64,000 nt of DNA from the NCBI GenBank assembly GCA_017940895.1, contig JAGAXM010000018.1:46897-110896 (forward strand). The letters run 5' to 3'. A program made the translations under genes and the position numbers. Of this stretch, positions 17,665 to 26,474 are shown in pieces (positions within the stretch are counted from its first letter, which is position 1; every line of letters starts with the position of its first letter). Origin of the DNA: Clostridiales bacterium. Lineage in GTDB: Bacteria; Bacillota; Clostridia; Saccharofermentanales; Saccharofermentanaceae. The notes under the pieces are model-generated. The model saw nothing but the letters and a program-made list of their open reading frames with translations, made no database searches and was not told the origin of the DNA.

Positions 17665-18458
17665 TGGCTGTTGTTTTTGAAGCTACAAAGGGCTTAACGG
17701 GCAAGCCTTTCCATTACTGCCCGGGATGTACACACGGCATCATCCACAGACTTATCGCAGAGGTAATGTGCGAGATGGGTATCCTTGAGGATACAGTCTC
17801 CGTTGCTTCCGTAGGATGTTCTTATAACAGCTACGAGTATTTCGCTTGTGATGCAGTTCAGGCAGCACACGGAAGAGCTCCCGCTGTTGCTACAGGTATT
17901 AAGAGAAACCTCAAGGACAAGGTCGTCTTCACATATCAGGGAGACGGTGACCTTGCTTCCATCGGTGCTGCAGAGATCATTCACGCTGCTGCAAGAGGAG
18001 AGAAGATCACGGCATTCTTCGTAAACAATGCTGTTTACGGAATGACTTCCGGTCAGATGGCTCCTACTACATTGCTCGGTCAGGTAACTACAACATCTCC
18101 TTTCGGAAGAGATGCTTCCTACCAGGGTTACCCGATCAACGTAAGTGAGTTGATCGCACCCCTTACAGGTGCTGCTTATGTAGAGCGTGTCTGCCTTACT
18201 GATTACAAGAATATCATGGCTGCCAAGAAGGCTATCAAGCAGGCTTTCCTTGCACAGCAGGCTAACCTCGGCTTCACTATGGTCGAGTTCCTTTCGACAT
18301 GTCCTACTAACTGGGGTAAGGAACCTCTCGAGGCTATGGACTGGCTCAAGGAGAAGATGATCCCTCAGTATCCTCTCGGTGTTTTTAAGGGAGAGGGAAT
18401 TGATTTCAAGAAGGTCGAGGCTGACTTAAAGGCCGCGAAGGAAGGAGCCCAGGCATGA
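17664..18458 (+). CDS. vorA: 2-oxoacid:ferredoxin oxidoreductase, beta (TPP-binding) subunit
   Basis: A 264-residue TPP-binding beta subunit. The near N-terminal HYCPGCTHG holds the cluster/TPP cysteine motif and the thiamine-diphosphate fold motif reads GDGDLASIGAAE with a following N-N (VNNAVYG). A strong GGAGG lies inside the alpha gene and the start overlaps the alpha stop. It forms the active site with the alpha subunit. Length is usual. Gene naming for Vor beta subunits varies between genomes, so the symbol is less certain than the product. Confidence 0.85.
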   Translation: MAVVFEATKGLTGKPFHYCPGCTHGIIHRLIAEVMCEMGILEDTVSVASVGCSYNSYEYFACDAVQAAHGRAPAVATGIKRNLKDKVVFTYQGDGDLASIGAAEIIHAAARGEKITAFFVNNAVYGMTSGQMAPTTLLGQVTTTSPFGRDASYQGYPINVSELIAPLTGAAYVERVCLTDYKNIMAAKKAIKQAFLAQQANLGFTMVEFLSTCPTNWGKEPLEAMDWLKEKMIPQYPLGVFKGEGIDFKKVEADLKAAKEGAQA

Positions 18459-18997
18459 TCGATTTTTCAATCATTCTCGCAGGCTTCGGCGGACAGGGAA
18501 TTCTCTCTGCAGGTAAGATGGCAGCCGAGGCAGCACTTTATGAAGGTAAGGAAGTATCCTGGTTCCCGTCATACGGACCTGAGATGAGAGGCGGTACGGC
18601 TAACTGTTCCGTAGTTATCTCCGATGAGCCTATCGGTTCTCCTGTAGTTAACAATGCAGATGTGCTTATCTGCCTGAACCAGCCTTCCGTAGAGAAGTTC
18701 GAGTCCTATCTTAATCCGGGCGGAATCCTCATCATCGACTCTTCGCTGTTCTATGTAGAGCCTACCCGTGATGACATCAAGTTCATCCCGATGGAAGCAA
18801 GTAAGATCGCAAGTGATTTGGGTAACATGGCTTTCGCTACGATCTCCATGCTCGGCTGTATGTCAGCTGCTACAGGATGCTTTACGAAGGAGTCTTTCGA
18901 GTCTGCTCTGTACGAGATCCTTCCCGAGAGAAGACATAAGTTTATCCCCGGTAATATGGAGGCTTTCACCAAGGGCGCTGAGTTTGCCAAGGTGTGA
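18455..18997 (+). CDS. vorC: 2-oxoacid:ferredoxin oxidoreductase, gamma subunit
   Basis: A 180-residue gamma subunit: the opening [17 protein letters not shown] is the hallmark, and [12 protein letters not shown] follows. It completes the four-subunit Vor complex. It overlaps the beta gene by four bases (ATGA), with AAGGAG just upstream, so the operon is tightly translated as one unit. No terminator is visible after it; the epimerase promoter overlaps its last codons. Confidence 0.88.
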   Translation: MIDFSIILAGFGGQGILSAGKMAAEAALYEGKEVSWFPSYGPEMRGGTANCSVVISDEPIGSPVVNNADVLICLNQPSVEKFESYLNPGGILIIDSSLFYVEPTRDDIKFIPMEASKIASDLGNMAFATISMLGCMSAATGCFTKESFESALYEILPERRHKFIPGNMEAFTKGAEFAKV

Positions 18998-19012
18998 GGC
19001 GTGATATAGAAT
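18984..19012 (+). promoter_or_regulatory. Promoter of the epimerase gene, predicting a leaderless mRNA
   Basis: TTGCCA (18984-18989) lies inside the 3' end of the vor gamma gene, with a 17-bp spacer to TAGAAT (19007-19012). The predicted +1 is 19019, exactly the A of the ATG; no Shine-Dalgarno is in range. Confidence 0.6.
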
Positions 19013-19018
19013 AGTTTT

Positions 19019-20257
19019 ATGGCTATTTCACCGGAGATAAAAATACATCTTATCCATGATCTGCTTCCGTTCTGGCTCGGTATGATCGACAAAGAGAACG
19101 GCGGATTCTACGGGTATGTCAGTTCCGAAGGTGTTATCGACACGAAGGCTGACAAGGGATGTGTTTTGAACAGCCGAATCCTCTGGGTATTCAGTACGTG
19201 CTACAAGCTTTGTATGGACGGAGCGCTGAGTGAAGTTAAGCTTCAGGATGCCGGATATTCATCTGTTGATATCCTCGAGGCTGCTCGTCATGCTTATAAC
19301 TTCTTCAGAGATCATTACTTCGATCAGGAGTACGGCGGAATCTTCTGGTCCGTAACTTACGACGGTCAGCCGGCAGATACTGCCAAGCATGCATATAACC
19401 ATGCTTTCGCAATCTATGCGCTGTGTGAGTTCTATGAAGTTACGGGTGATATGGAAGCATTTAAGCTTGCTTATTATCTTAAGAACTGTATCGAGAATAT
19501 GTTCAAAGATGACAACGGTTATCTCGAGTCATTCGGAAGAGACTTCGAACTTGATGATAACCCGAAGCTTTCCGAGAACGGAGTTCATGCTTACCGTACG
19601 ACGAATACGCTGGTCCACATTCTGGAGGCCTATACAGAGCTTTACAGGATCAACAAGGAGACCAAGGATCAGTTCGTTAAGGGTAAGATCTACAGCATAC
19701 TCGAGATATTCGAGACAAAGATCTACAATCCTGTCGAGGGAAGACTTGAGATCTTCTTTGATGAGAATTACAACAGTCTTATCGACTTAAGATCATACGG
19801 TAATGATATCGAGATGAGCTGGGTTCTCGACAGAACATGCGATGTATTGGGCGATCCGAAGCTTTCGGAGAGAATGGCGGTTATATCCGACACTCTTGCG
19901 AGGAAGACTCTCGAGTACGGATTCGACGGAAACTCTCTTGCGTATGAGACCGAGAACGGAGTTACAAAGCAGACACGTGCATGGTGGATGCAGGCAGAGG
20001 CGGTAGTCGGATTTACGAATGCATTTATGAAGACCAATGAGAAGGAATTCAAGAATGCGGAAAGAAAGACATGGGAATTCATTCGTAATCATGTCATCAC
20101 GAAGACGAGACCTGCCGAGTGGTATAACGAAGTATCACAGGACGGTGTTCCCGATCTGACGAAGCCTTTGGTAGGTGAGTGGAAGTGTCCTTATCACAAT
20201 GTGCGCATGTGTATCGAGATCTTAAGACGCAATATGAGGGCACAAGAGGAGCTTTGA
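19019..20257 (+). CDS. AGE-family epimerase, probably cellobiose 2-epimerase
   Basis: A 412-residue (alpha/alpha)6-barrel sugar epimerase. The motif set points to cellobiose 2-epimerase rather than N-acylglucosamine 2-epimerase: ENGGFYGYV near the N-terminus, KADKGCVLNSRILW, RTTNTLVHILEAYTELYR, GNDIEMSWVLDR and RAWWMQAEAVVGF, ending in CPYHNVRMC. Such enzymes convert cellobiose to glucosyl-mannose for phosphorolysis in rumen-type anaerobes. No signal peptide is present, so it is cytoplasmic. Promoter spacing suggests the transcript starts at the ATG. It is a single gene with its own terminator, beside the glycogen operon. Confidence 0.85.
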   Translation: MAISPEIKIHLIHDLLPFWLGMIDKENGGFYGYVSSEGVIDTKADKGCVLNSRILWVFSTCYKLCMDGALSEVKLQDAGYSSVDILEAARHAYNFFRDHYFDQEYGGIFWSVTYDGQPADTAKHAYNHAFAIYALCEFYEVTGDMEAFKLAYYLKNCIENMFKDDNGYLESFGRDFELDDNPKLSENGVHAYRTTNTLVHILEAYTELYRINKETKDQFVKGKIYSILEIFETKIYNPVEGRLEIFFDENYNSLIDLRSYGNDIEMSWVLDRTCDVLGDPKLSERMAVISDTLARKTLEYGFDGNSLAYETENGVTKQTRAWWMQAEAVVGFTNAFMKTNEKEFKNAERKTWEFIRNHVITKTRPAEWYNEVSQDGVPDLTKPLVGEWKCPYHNVRMCIEILRRNMRAQEEL

Positions 20258-20292
20258 CAAGCGCCAAATATTAACCTTTTGTAAAATTGCAC

Positions 20293-20322
20293 AAACGGGG
20301 ACCTGATGGCTCCCGTTTTTTT
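20293..20322 (+). terminator. Rho-independent terminator after the epimerase gene
   Basis: AAACGGG (20293-20299) pairs with CCCGTTT (20312-20318), followed by a T run to 20322. Confidence 0.8.
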
Positions 20323-20332
20323 GTGTTTTCGG

Positions 20333-20361
20333 TTGGTAATGTCTAAAAAATAATATATAAT
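20333..20361 (+). promoter_or_regulatory. Promoter of the glycogen operon
   Basis: TTGGTA (20333-20338), a 17-bp spacer and TATAAT (20356-20361). It is the only clear promoter before glgB-glgC-glgD-glgA-GH13. Confidence 0.75.
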
Positions 20362-20391
20362 ATTTGAGTATTAAAAACTGGGGGCAAGCGT

Positions 20392-22443
20392 ATGGACGAA
20401 GCTTATCTGTTTAATCGCGGAGAAAATTTCATGAGCTACAACTTCCTTGGAGCTCATCCTTATAAAGACAAGAAGGAAGAAGGTTACATTTTCAGAGTCT
20501 GGGCACCCAATGCACTTTCGGTAAGTGTTATCGGTGATTTTAACGAGTGGGATGCACTGGCAAATCAGATGTTCAAGCTCGGCGGCACCGGTATATGGGA
20601 AGCCAAGATTCCGGGTGTTCATCAGTGGGCAAGATATAAGTACAGAGTCGTCGGTGCAGATTCGAGAATCTACGACAAGGGCGACCCGTATGCAAGACAT
20701 TTCGAGACAAGACCCAACAACGCGTCTATTGTTTATAACCCCGATGATTACACATGGGGTGATAAAGAATATATGAAGCACAGACCCGATGCTCTTGCTG
20801 CAAGACCTATCAACATCTATGAGATGCACTTGGGTTCATGGAGACAGCATCCGGACGGAAACTTCTTCACATATCGTGAGATCGCACTCGACCTCGTCGA
20901 TTACTGCAAGAAGATGAACTATACACATATCGAATTGATGCCTGTACTCGAGCATCCTCTCGATGCTTCCTGGGGCTATCAGGTTACGGGTTACTATGCA
21001 GCAACCTCAAGATTCGGAACTCCCGCAGACTTCAAGTTCATGGTGGATATGCTCCATCAGAGCGGCATCGCAGTTCTTCTTGACTGGGTTCCCGCACACT
21101 TCCCGAAGAACCTCGAGGGACTTGTAAGATTCGACGGTACTCCCTGTTATGAGTATGCTGATCCGAGAATCGGTGAGCACAGAGAGTGGGGTACATACGT
21201 ATTCGATTATTCCAAGAATGAGGTACTCTCATTCCTTATCTCGAACGCAGTATTCTGGATCGATGAATTCCATATCGACGGTCTGCGTGTTGATGCCGTA
21301 AGCTCCATGCTTTACAGAGACTACGGACGTCAGAACTATATCCCGAACAAGTACGGCGGCAATGAGAATCTCGAAGCAGTCGAGTTCTTCAAGAAGCTTA
21401 ATTCCACGATCAGAAGCAGATATCCCGGTGTTATGATGATCGCTGAGGAGTCTACTGCATGGCCTAAGGTATCCCATCCCGTTGAGGAAGGCGGCTTGGG
21501 CTTCACACATAAGTGGAACATGGGCTGGATGCACGATACTCTCGATTATTTCTCGACGGATTCTTATGCAAGAGGATGGCATCACGATGAGTTCTGCTTC
21601 TCGATGATGTATGCTTTCGCAGAGAATTATGTATTGAGCCTTTCACACGACGAAGTCGTTCACGGCAAGTATTCACTCATCAATAAGATGCCGGGTGACG
21701 TATGGAGAAAGTTCGCTTCACTTCGTACATTGTTCATGTATCAGATGAGCCATCCGGGTGCGAAGTTGAACTTCATGGGAGCCGAGTTCGGTCAGTTCAT
21801 CGAGTGGAGATTCTATGAGCAGCTCGAGTGGTTCATGCTCGATTACGAGTCACACAGACTGCTTCAGGATTACTGCTCGAAGTTGAACCGTTTCTATATC
21901 GATCACGGTCAGCTGTGGAGAGACGACCACACATGGTCGGGCTTCGAGTGGATCGCTGCAGACGATACTGTTAATAATGTTTTCGTATATGCAAGAAAGA
22001 GCCCGAAGAGGGAAGAGAACGATATCTATGTAGCACTCAACATGGTCCCCCAGCCTCTTGAGGAGTACAAGATCCCCGTCTACGAGCTCGGTACATATAA
22101 GATCGTACTTAACACGGATGACATGGCTTTCGGCGGAAGCGGTTATCCCACGGGAGTTTCGCTTGACGGTACTTTCGAGGCGATAGACGAACCTTTCCAG
22201 GGTAAGCCTTATCACGTTAAGTTTAATCTGCCGCCGCTTGCAGGTGTCTACTTCATGAAGGTTAAGGATCCCGAGCCCAAGAAGGAAGAGAAGAAGCCTG
22301 CGGCGAAGAAGGCTACTGCAAAGAAGCCCGCGGCGGAAAAGGCTCCGGCCAAGAAGCCTGCAGCAAAGAAGGCTCCGGCCAAGAAAACAACAGCAAATAA
22401 AAAAAAGAACATAACTAATTCGGAGGTAGGAAAAAATGGCTAA
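20392..22443 (+). CDS. glgB: 1,4-alpha-glucan branching enzyme with a Lys/Ala/Pro tail
   Basis: Branches glycogen by moving alpha-1,4 segments to alpha-1,6 positions; GH13 family, cytoplasmic. The protein has 683 residues: a CBM48-like N-terminal domain ([18 protein letters not shown]), then the barrel with nucleophile Asp301 (GLRVDAV), acid/base Glu352 (AEEST) and [10 protein letters not shown]. After the normal C-terminal beta domain comes a ~55-residue tail of KPAAKK/KAPAKK repeats (22270-22440) that the family does not usually have. ATG 20392 is preferred over the ATG at 20431 because [19 protein letters not shown] aligns with family N-termini. It overlaps glgC by 8 bp. Confidence 0.95.
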   Translation: MDEAYLFNRGENFMSYNFLGAHPYKDKKEEGYIFRVWAPNALSVSVIGDFNEWDALANQMFKLGGTGIWEAKIPGVHQWARYKYRVVGADSRIYDKGDPYARHFETRPNNASIVYNPDDYTWGDKEYMKHRPDALAARPINIYEMHLGSWRQHPDGNFFTYREIALDLVDYCKKMNYTHIELMPVLEHPLDASWGYQVTGYYAATSRFGTPADFKFMVDMLHQSGIAVLLDWVPAHFPKNLEGLVRFDGTPCYEYADPRIGEHREWGTYVFDYSKNEVLSFLISNAVFWIDEFHIDGLRVDAVSSMLYRDYGRQNYIPNKYGGNENLEAVEFFKKLNSTIRSRYPGVMMIAEESTAWPKVSHPVEEGGLGFTHKWNMGWMHDTLDYFSTDSYARGWHHDEFCFSMMYAFAENYVLSLSHDEVVHGKYSLINKMPGDVWRKFASLRTLFMYQMSHPGAKLNFMGAEFGQFIEWRFYEQLEWFMLDYESHRLLQDYCSKLNRFYIDHGQLWRDDHTWSGFEWIAADDTVNNVFVYARKSPKREENDIYVALNMVPQPLEEYKIPVYELGTYKIVLNTDDMAFGGSGYPTGVSLDGTFEAIDEPFQGKPYHVKFNLPPLAGVYFMKVKDPEPKKEEKKPAAKKATAKKPAAEKAPAKKPAAKKAPAKKTTANKKKNITNSEVGKNG

Positions 22444-23692
22444 GACTGATGTAGTTGCAATGATACTTGCAGGAGGCCAGGGAGCAAGACTCGGTGTTCT
22501 TACGAAGACTGTAGCCAAGCCTGCGGTTCCGTTCGGAAGCCGTTACAGAATCATCGATTTCCCTTTGTCCAACTGTGTTAACTCAGGTATTGAGCGAGTT
22601 GGAGTCCTGTCACAGTATCAGCCGCTTGCACTTAACACATACGTAGGTAACGGACATCCTTGGGATCTCGACCGTAATAATGCAGGAGCTTATATCCTTC
22701 CTCCTTACCAGAGATCAGGTAAGTCTGACTGGTATAAGGGAACAGCTAATGCTATCTATCAGAACAAGGACTTCCTTGATGATTTTGATCCTGAGTATGT
22801 TGTAATCCTCTCAGGTGACCATATCTATAAGATGGACTACGGCGCAATGCTTAGAAGCCACATCGAGAGAGAGGCTGACGCTACCGTAGCAGTTTACGAA
22901 GTACCGTGGGAGGAGGCTCCCAGATTCGGTATCCTGAATACCGAGGGTGAGGACCAGATCGTAGAGTTCGAGGAGAAGCCTGCGAAGCCGAAGAGCAACC
23001 TCGCATCCATGGGTGTTTACTGCTTTACATGGAAGGTTCTGCGTGAAGCTCTCGTAAGAGACGAGGCTGATCCCGAGTCCAACAACGACTTCGGTAAGAA
23101 CATCATCCCGATGCTCCTTAACGGCGGTAAGAAGCTGTTTGCTTACAGATTCGCAGGTTACTGGAAGGATGTAGGAACGATCTCATCCCTGTGGGAGACT
23201 AACATGGATATTCTCGACAAGCCTGAGGACATCAACCTCGTTGACCGTTCCTGGAGAATCTATTCGAGAAACCCTGTTAAGCCTTCACAGTTCATCGGTG
23301 AGTCGGGTAAGGTTACCAACTCAGCTCTTACAGACGGATGCCGTATCTTCGGTGAAGTAAATCACTCCGTTCTGTCTGAATCAGTAATCGTAGAGAAGGG
23401 AGCGGTCGTTAAGGACTGCGTTCTCCTTCCGGGTGTAGTAGTTAAGGAAGGCGCGAGACTCGAAAGATGTATCGTAGACTTCGGAACGATCATCGGTAAG
23501 GACGTTAAGGCCGGACCGAAGATCGAGGGCGAAGGTCCTTATACGAACCACAAGCTGTGCTCTGAAGGAATCTGCGTATTTGAGCGCGGATTGAAGATCA
23601 AGGACGGTGCCGAGATCCCCGGCAACTCCATGATCGATTCGGATATCGATGCGGGTGATAACTCCGTTATCGAAGAGAAGTTCAGAGTATAA
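22436..23692 (+). CDS. glgC: Glucose-1-phosphate adenylyltransferase, catalytic subunit
   Basis: Makes ADP-glucose from ATP and glucose 1-phosphate, the committed step of glycogen synthesis. The protein has 418 residues with the nucleotide-binding loop AGGQGARL (~12-19), the sugar-phosphate region ([10 protein letters not shown]), an EEKPAKPKS loop and a C-terminal left-handed beta-helix. A GGAGG lies inside the end of glgB and the genes overlap by 8 bp. It probably acts with the GlgD protein encoded next. Confidence 0.96.
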   Translation: MAKTDVVAMILAGGQGARLGVLTKTVAKPAVPFGSRYRIIDFPLSNCVNSGIERVGVLSQYQPLALNTYVGNGHPWDLDRNNAGAYILPPYQRSGKSDWYKGTANAIYQNKDFLDDFDPEYVVILSGDHIYKMDYGAMLRSHIEREADATVAVYEVPWEEAPRFGILNTEGEDQIVEFEEKPAKPKSNLASMGVYCFTWKVLREALVRDEADPESNNDFGKNIIPMLLNGGKKLFAYRFAGYWKDVGTISSLWETNMDILDKPEDINLVDRSWRIYSRNPVKPSQFIGESGKVTNSALTDGCRIFGEVNHSVLSESVIVEKGAVVKDCVLLPGVVVKEGARLERCIVDFGTIIGKDVKAGPKIEGEGPYTNHKLCSEGICVFERGLKIKDGAEIPGNSMIDSDIDAGDNSVIEEKFRV

Positions 23693-23716
23693 GAAAGGTC
23701 AGAAGGAGGAAGATAA

Positions 23717-24826
23717 ATGTTTAATGATGTTATGGGCCTCATACTGGCCGACAATAAGAAGATTGGATTGGGTGAGCTTTCCGAGCCGAGAGCTCTGTCC
23801 GCCGTTCCGTTCGGAGGAAGATACAGGATCATCGACTTCATGCTGTCTGACATGGTCAACTCCGGAATCAAGAATGTAGGTATTCTTACATACAATAAAT
23901 ATAAGTCATTAATGGATCACCTTGGCACAGGTTCACCGTGGTCCCTCGACAGAAAGAACGACGGACTTCATATCCTGCCGCCTTATGTAAACTCCGAGGC
24001 GTCCAATATCACAGGTGATGAGGAGCTCGCAGGAGTTCTCGACTTCTTGAGACACTCAAGATCCACATACGCTATCGTAGCCAACTCCAATATCATCCTT
24101 AACTGCACATTCGATGATATGATCAAGGCTCACGAGTCAAGCGGCGCTGATCTTACGGTTATGTACAACAGAGATGCGCTGAAGTACGGACATCCCTGCT
24201 ACATTCTCGATACAGACGAGAACGGCTTCGTAAAGGATATGCTGTACAATCCCCAGAAGGCTACATCGAACAAGACATCACTCGGTATCATCTGCCTGAG
24301 AAGAGACATGCTTATCGATATCATCTCCCGTCAGATGAGCCACGGACAGACACACTTCGGTCTGCACTCGATGGTAAAGATGTTCGATGAGATCAAGGTT
24401 TACGCTTATGAGTATTCCGGAACGGCTCTTCGTATCAATAACGTACAGACATACTTCAATGCTTCCATGTCACTTCTTAAGGATGAGACAAGAAACTCTC
24501 TGTTCTGGAGCGGCAAGCCTATCTACACGAAGGTTAAGGACGAAGCACCTACACTTTATTTTGACAATGCCGAGGTCAAGACTTCTATCATCTCCGACGG
24601 TTGCCGCATCTACGGTGACATCGATCATTCGGTCATCTTCAGAAGTGCAACGATCTCAAAGAACACAACGGTAAAGAACTGCGTAGTAATGCAGGATGTC
24701 CACATCTCTGAGAACTGCCATCTCGAGAATGTTATTCTTGATAAGAATTCATTCGTAAGACCCGGCGTAAGACTCATCGGTCATCCGGATTATCCCGTAG
24801 TTATCGGAAAGGGAGCAGGTATCTGA
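23717..24826 (+). CDS. glgD: Glucose-1-phosphate adenylyltransferase subunit GlgD
   Basis: A 369-residue GlgC paralogue that serves as the non-catalytic or regulatory partner in Firmicutes. The fold regions match GlgC (VPFGGRYRIIDFMLSDMVNSG and the beta-helix end), but the glycine-rich catalytic loop is degenerate: ADNKKIGLGEL replaces AGGQGARL. This loss is typical of GlgD, not damage. It has a strong AGGAGG Shine-Dalgarno and lies 24 bp after glgC and 1 bp before glgA. Confidence 0.94.
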   Translation: MFNDVMGLILADNKKIGLGELSEPRALSAVPFGGRYRIIDFMLSDMVNSGIKNVGILTYNKYKSLMDHLGTGSPWSLDRKNDGLHILPPYVNSEASNITGDEELAGVLDFLRHSRSTYAIVANSNIILNCTFDDMIKAHESSGADLTVMYNRDALKYGHPCYILDTDENGFVKDMLYNPQKATSNKTSLGIICLRRDMLIDIISRQMSHGQTHFGLHSMVKMFDEIKVYAYEYSGTALRINNVQTYFNASMSLLKDETRNSLFWSGKPIYTKVKDEAPTLYFDNAEVKTSIISDGCRIYGDIDHSVIFRSATISKNTTVKNCVVMQDVHISENCHLENVILDKNSFVRPGVRLIGHPDYPVVIGKGAGI

Positions 24827-24827
24827 T

Positions 24828-26471
24828 ATGGAGAAGATTAAAGTATTATTTGCATCATCTGAGGTAAGCCCGTTCGTCAAGGTCGGCGGACTTGCTGACG
24901 TTGTAGGCGCTCTGCCCGTAGAGCTTAACAAGGATAACGTCGATGCACGTGTTATCCTTCCTCTCTATAAGAAGATCAAGATCAAGTATCAGGACGAGAT
25001 GCAGTTTCTCGGATGGAAGCTCGTCAGAATGGGTTGGAGATCCCTGTATGCAGGTCTGTTCCAGCTCGAGAAGAACGGTACGATCTTCTACTTCGTAGAT
25101 AACGAATACTACTTCAACTTCGATCAGATCTATGTAGAGTATGTATTCGATATCGAGCGTTACTGCTTCTATCAGAGAGCTGTTCTCGACTTCATGGGCG
25201 ACTTCATGAACTTCGAGCCTAACGTTCTGCACTGTAACGACTGGCAGACAGGTATGATGCCTCTGCTGCTTGATGCTCACTTCAAGAAGCACGGTTATCA
25301 CACCAACGTTCAGACTGTATTTACGATCCATAACCTGAAGTATCAGGGTGTTCATGCAACAGATGTAGTTCGTGAGATGCTCGATCTTCCCGATGAGTAT
25401 TTAAGAGACGAGTTCTGTATCAAGGACCGTGCCATCAACTTCATGAAGGCAGGTATCGTATTCTCCAACTCCGTAACGACAGTATCTCCTACATATGCGT
25501 ATGAGATCATGACAGATTACTACGGCGAGGGCTTAAACTACACACTGCAGAAGTATGCTTACAAGGTATCCGGTATCCTTAACGGTATCAACGATCTTGA
25601 GTACAACCCGAAGAAGGATGATAAGATCCCCGTTAAGTACGATATCAAGACATATAAGAAGGGTAAGGCTGCATGTAAGGAGTCACTCCAGAAGCAGCTC
25701 GGTCTCGAGGTTAACCCCGGAGCCCCTCTGTGTGCCATGATCTCCAGACTCGTTGACCAGAAGGGTCTCGATCTTCTCCTGTATGTTCTCGATGAGATGC
25801 TCTATGACGGAATGCAGATCGTTATCCTCGGAACAGGCGATAACTATTACGAGAGAGCACTTGTTGATACGGCTAACAGAAATCCCGGCAAGATGTGCGC
25901 ATGCATCGATTTTGACTCAGGTCTTGCACATACTATCTATGCTGGTGCCGATATCTTCCTTATGCCTTCACTGTTCGAACCCTGCGGTCTCTCGCAGCTC
26001 GTATCCATGGCATACGGTACTGTTCCGGTTGTACGTGAGACAGGCGGACTTAAGGATACTGTTACTCCTTATAACGAGTTTACGGGTGAGGGCAACGGTT
26101 TCTCATTTGCCAACATCAATGCTCACGAGTTTCTCTTCGTTACCAAGTACGCCTGCGATCTTTACAGAAATCACAAGGATGTCTGGGATAAGCTCGTTAA
26201 GGCCGGCATGAGCGGAGACTATTCATGGAAGAAGAGTGCCAAGGAGTACGCAGGTCTCTATTCTCTCATCACAGGTATTCCTCTTGAGGAGGAAGCTCCT
26301 AAGGAAGAGAAGAAGCCTGAGGAGAAGAAGGCCGAGGATAAGAAGCCTGCAGCAAAGAAGACTGAGACTAAGAAGGCCGCTGCGAAAGCACCTGCCAAGA
26401 AGTCATCTGCAAAGAAGTCTTCAGCAAAGAAGCCCGCTGCTTCAGACAGCAAGAAAGAAGAGACTAAGTAA
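24828..26471 (+). CDS. glgA: Glycogen synthase (ADP-glucose) with a Lys/Ala tail
   Basis: Extends alpha-1,4-glucan from ADP-glucose; GT5 family, cytoplasmic. The protein has 547 residues against a usual ~480. The N-terminal KVGGLADV motif binds ADP-glucose, HNLKYQGVH is typical, and PSLFEPCGLSQL holds the catalytic E-x7-E-like region. The excess is a C-terminal tail from ~485 (26281-26468) first rich in Glu/Lys and then in KPAAKK, KAAAKAPAKK and SSAKKSSAKKPAAS. The GlgB protein of the same operon ends in a similar tail. It begins 1 bp after the glgD stop. Confidence 0.95.
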   Translation: MEKIKVLFASSEVSPFVKVGGLADVVGALPVELNKDNVDARVILPLYKKIKIKYQDEMQFLGWKLVRMGWRSLYAGLFQLEKNGTIFYFVDNEYYFNFDQIYVEYVFDIERYCFYQRAVLDFMGDFMNFEPNVLHCNDWQTGMMPLLLDAHFKKHGYHTNVQTVFTIHNLKYQGVHATDVVREMLDLPDEYLRDEFCIKDRAINFMKAGIVFSNSVTTVSPTYAYEIMTDYYGEGLNYTLQKYAYKVSGILNGINDLEYNPKKDDKIPVKYDIKTYKKGKAACKESLQKQLGLEVNPGAPLCAMISRLVDQKGLDLLLYVLDEMLYDGMQIVILGTGDNYYERALVDTANRNPGKMCACIDFDSGLAHTIYAGADIFLMPSLFEPCGLSQLVSMAYGTVPVVRETGGLKDTVTPYNEFTGEGNGFSFANINAHEFLFVTKYACDLYRNHKDVWDKLVKAGMSGDYSWKKSAKEYAGLYSLITGIPLEEEAPKEEKKPEEKKAEDKKPAAKKTETKKAAAKAPAKKSSAKKSSAKKPAASDSKKEETK

Positions 26472-26474
26472 GTC

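Noticed and set aside
23717..24826. glgD as a damaged glgC duplicate
   Set aside because: The degenerate nucleotide loop is the normal state of GlgD in Firmicutes, and the frame is intact.
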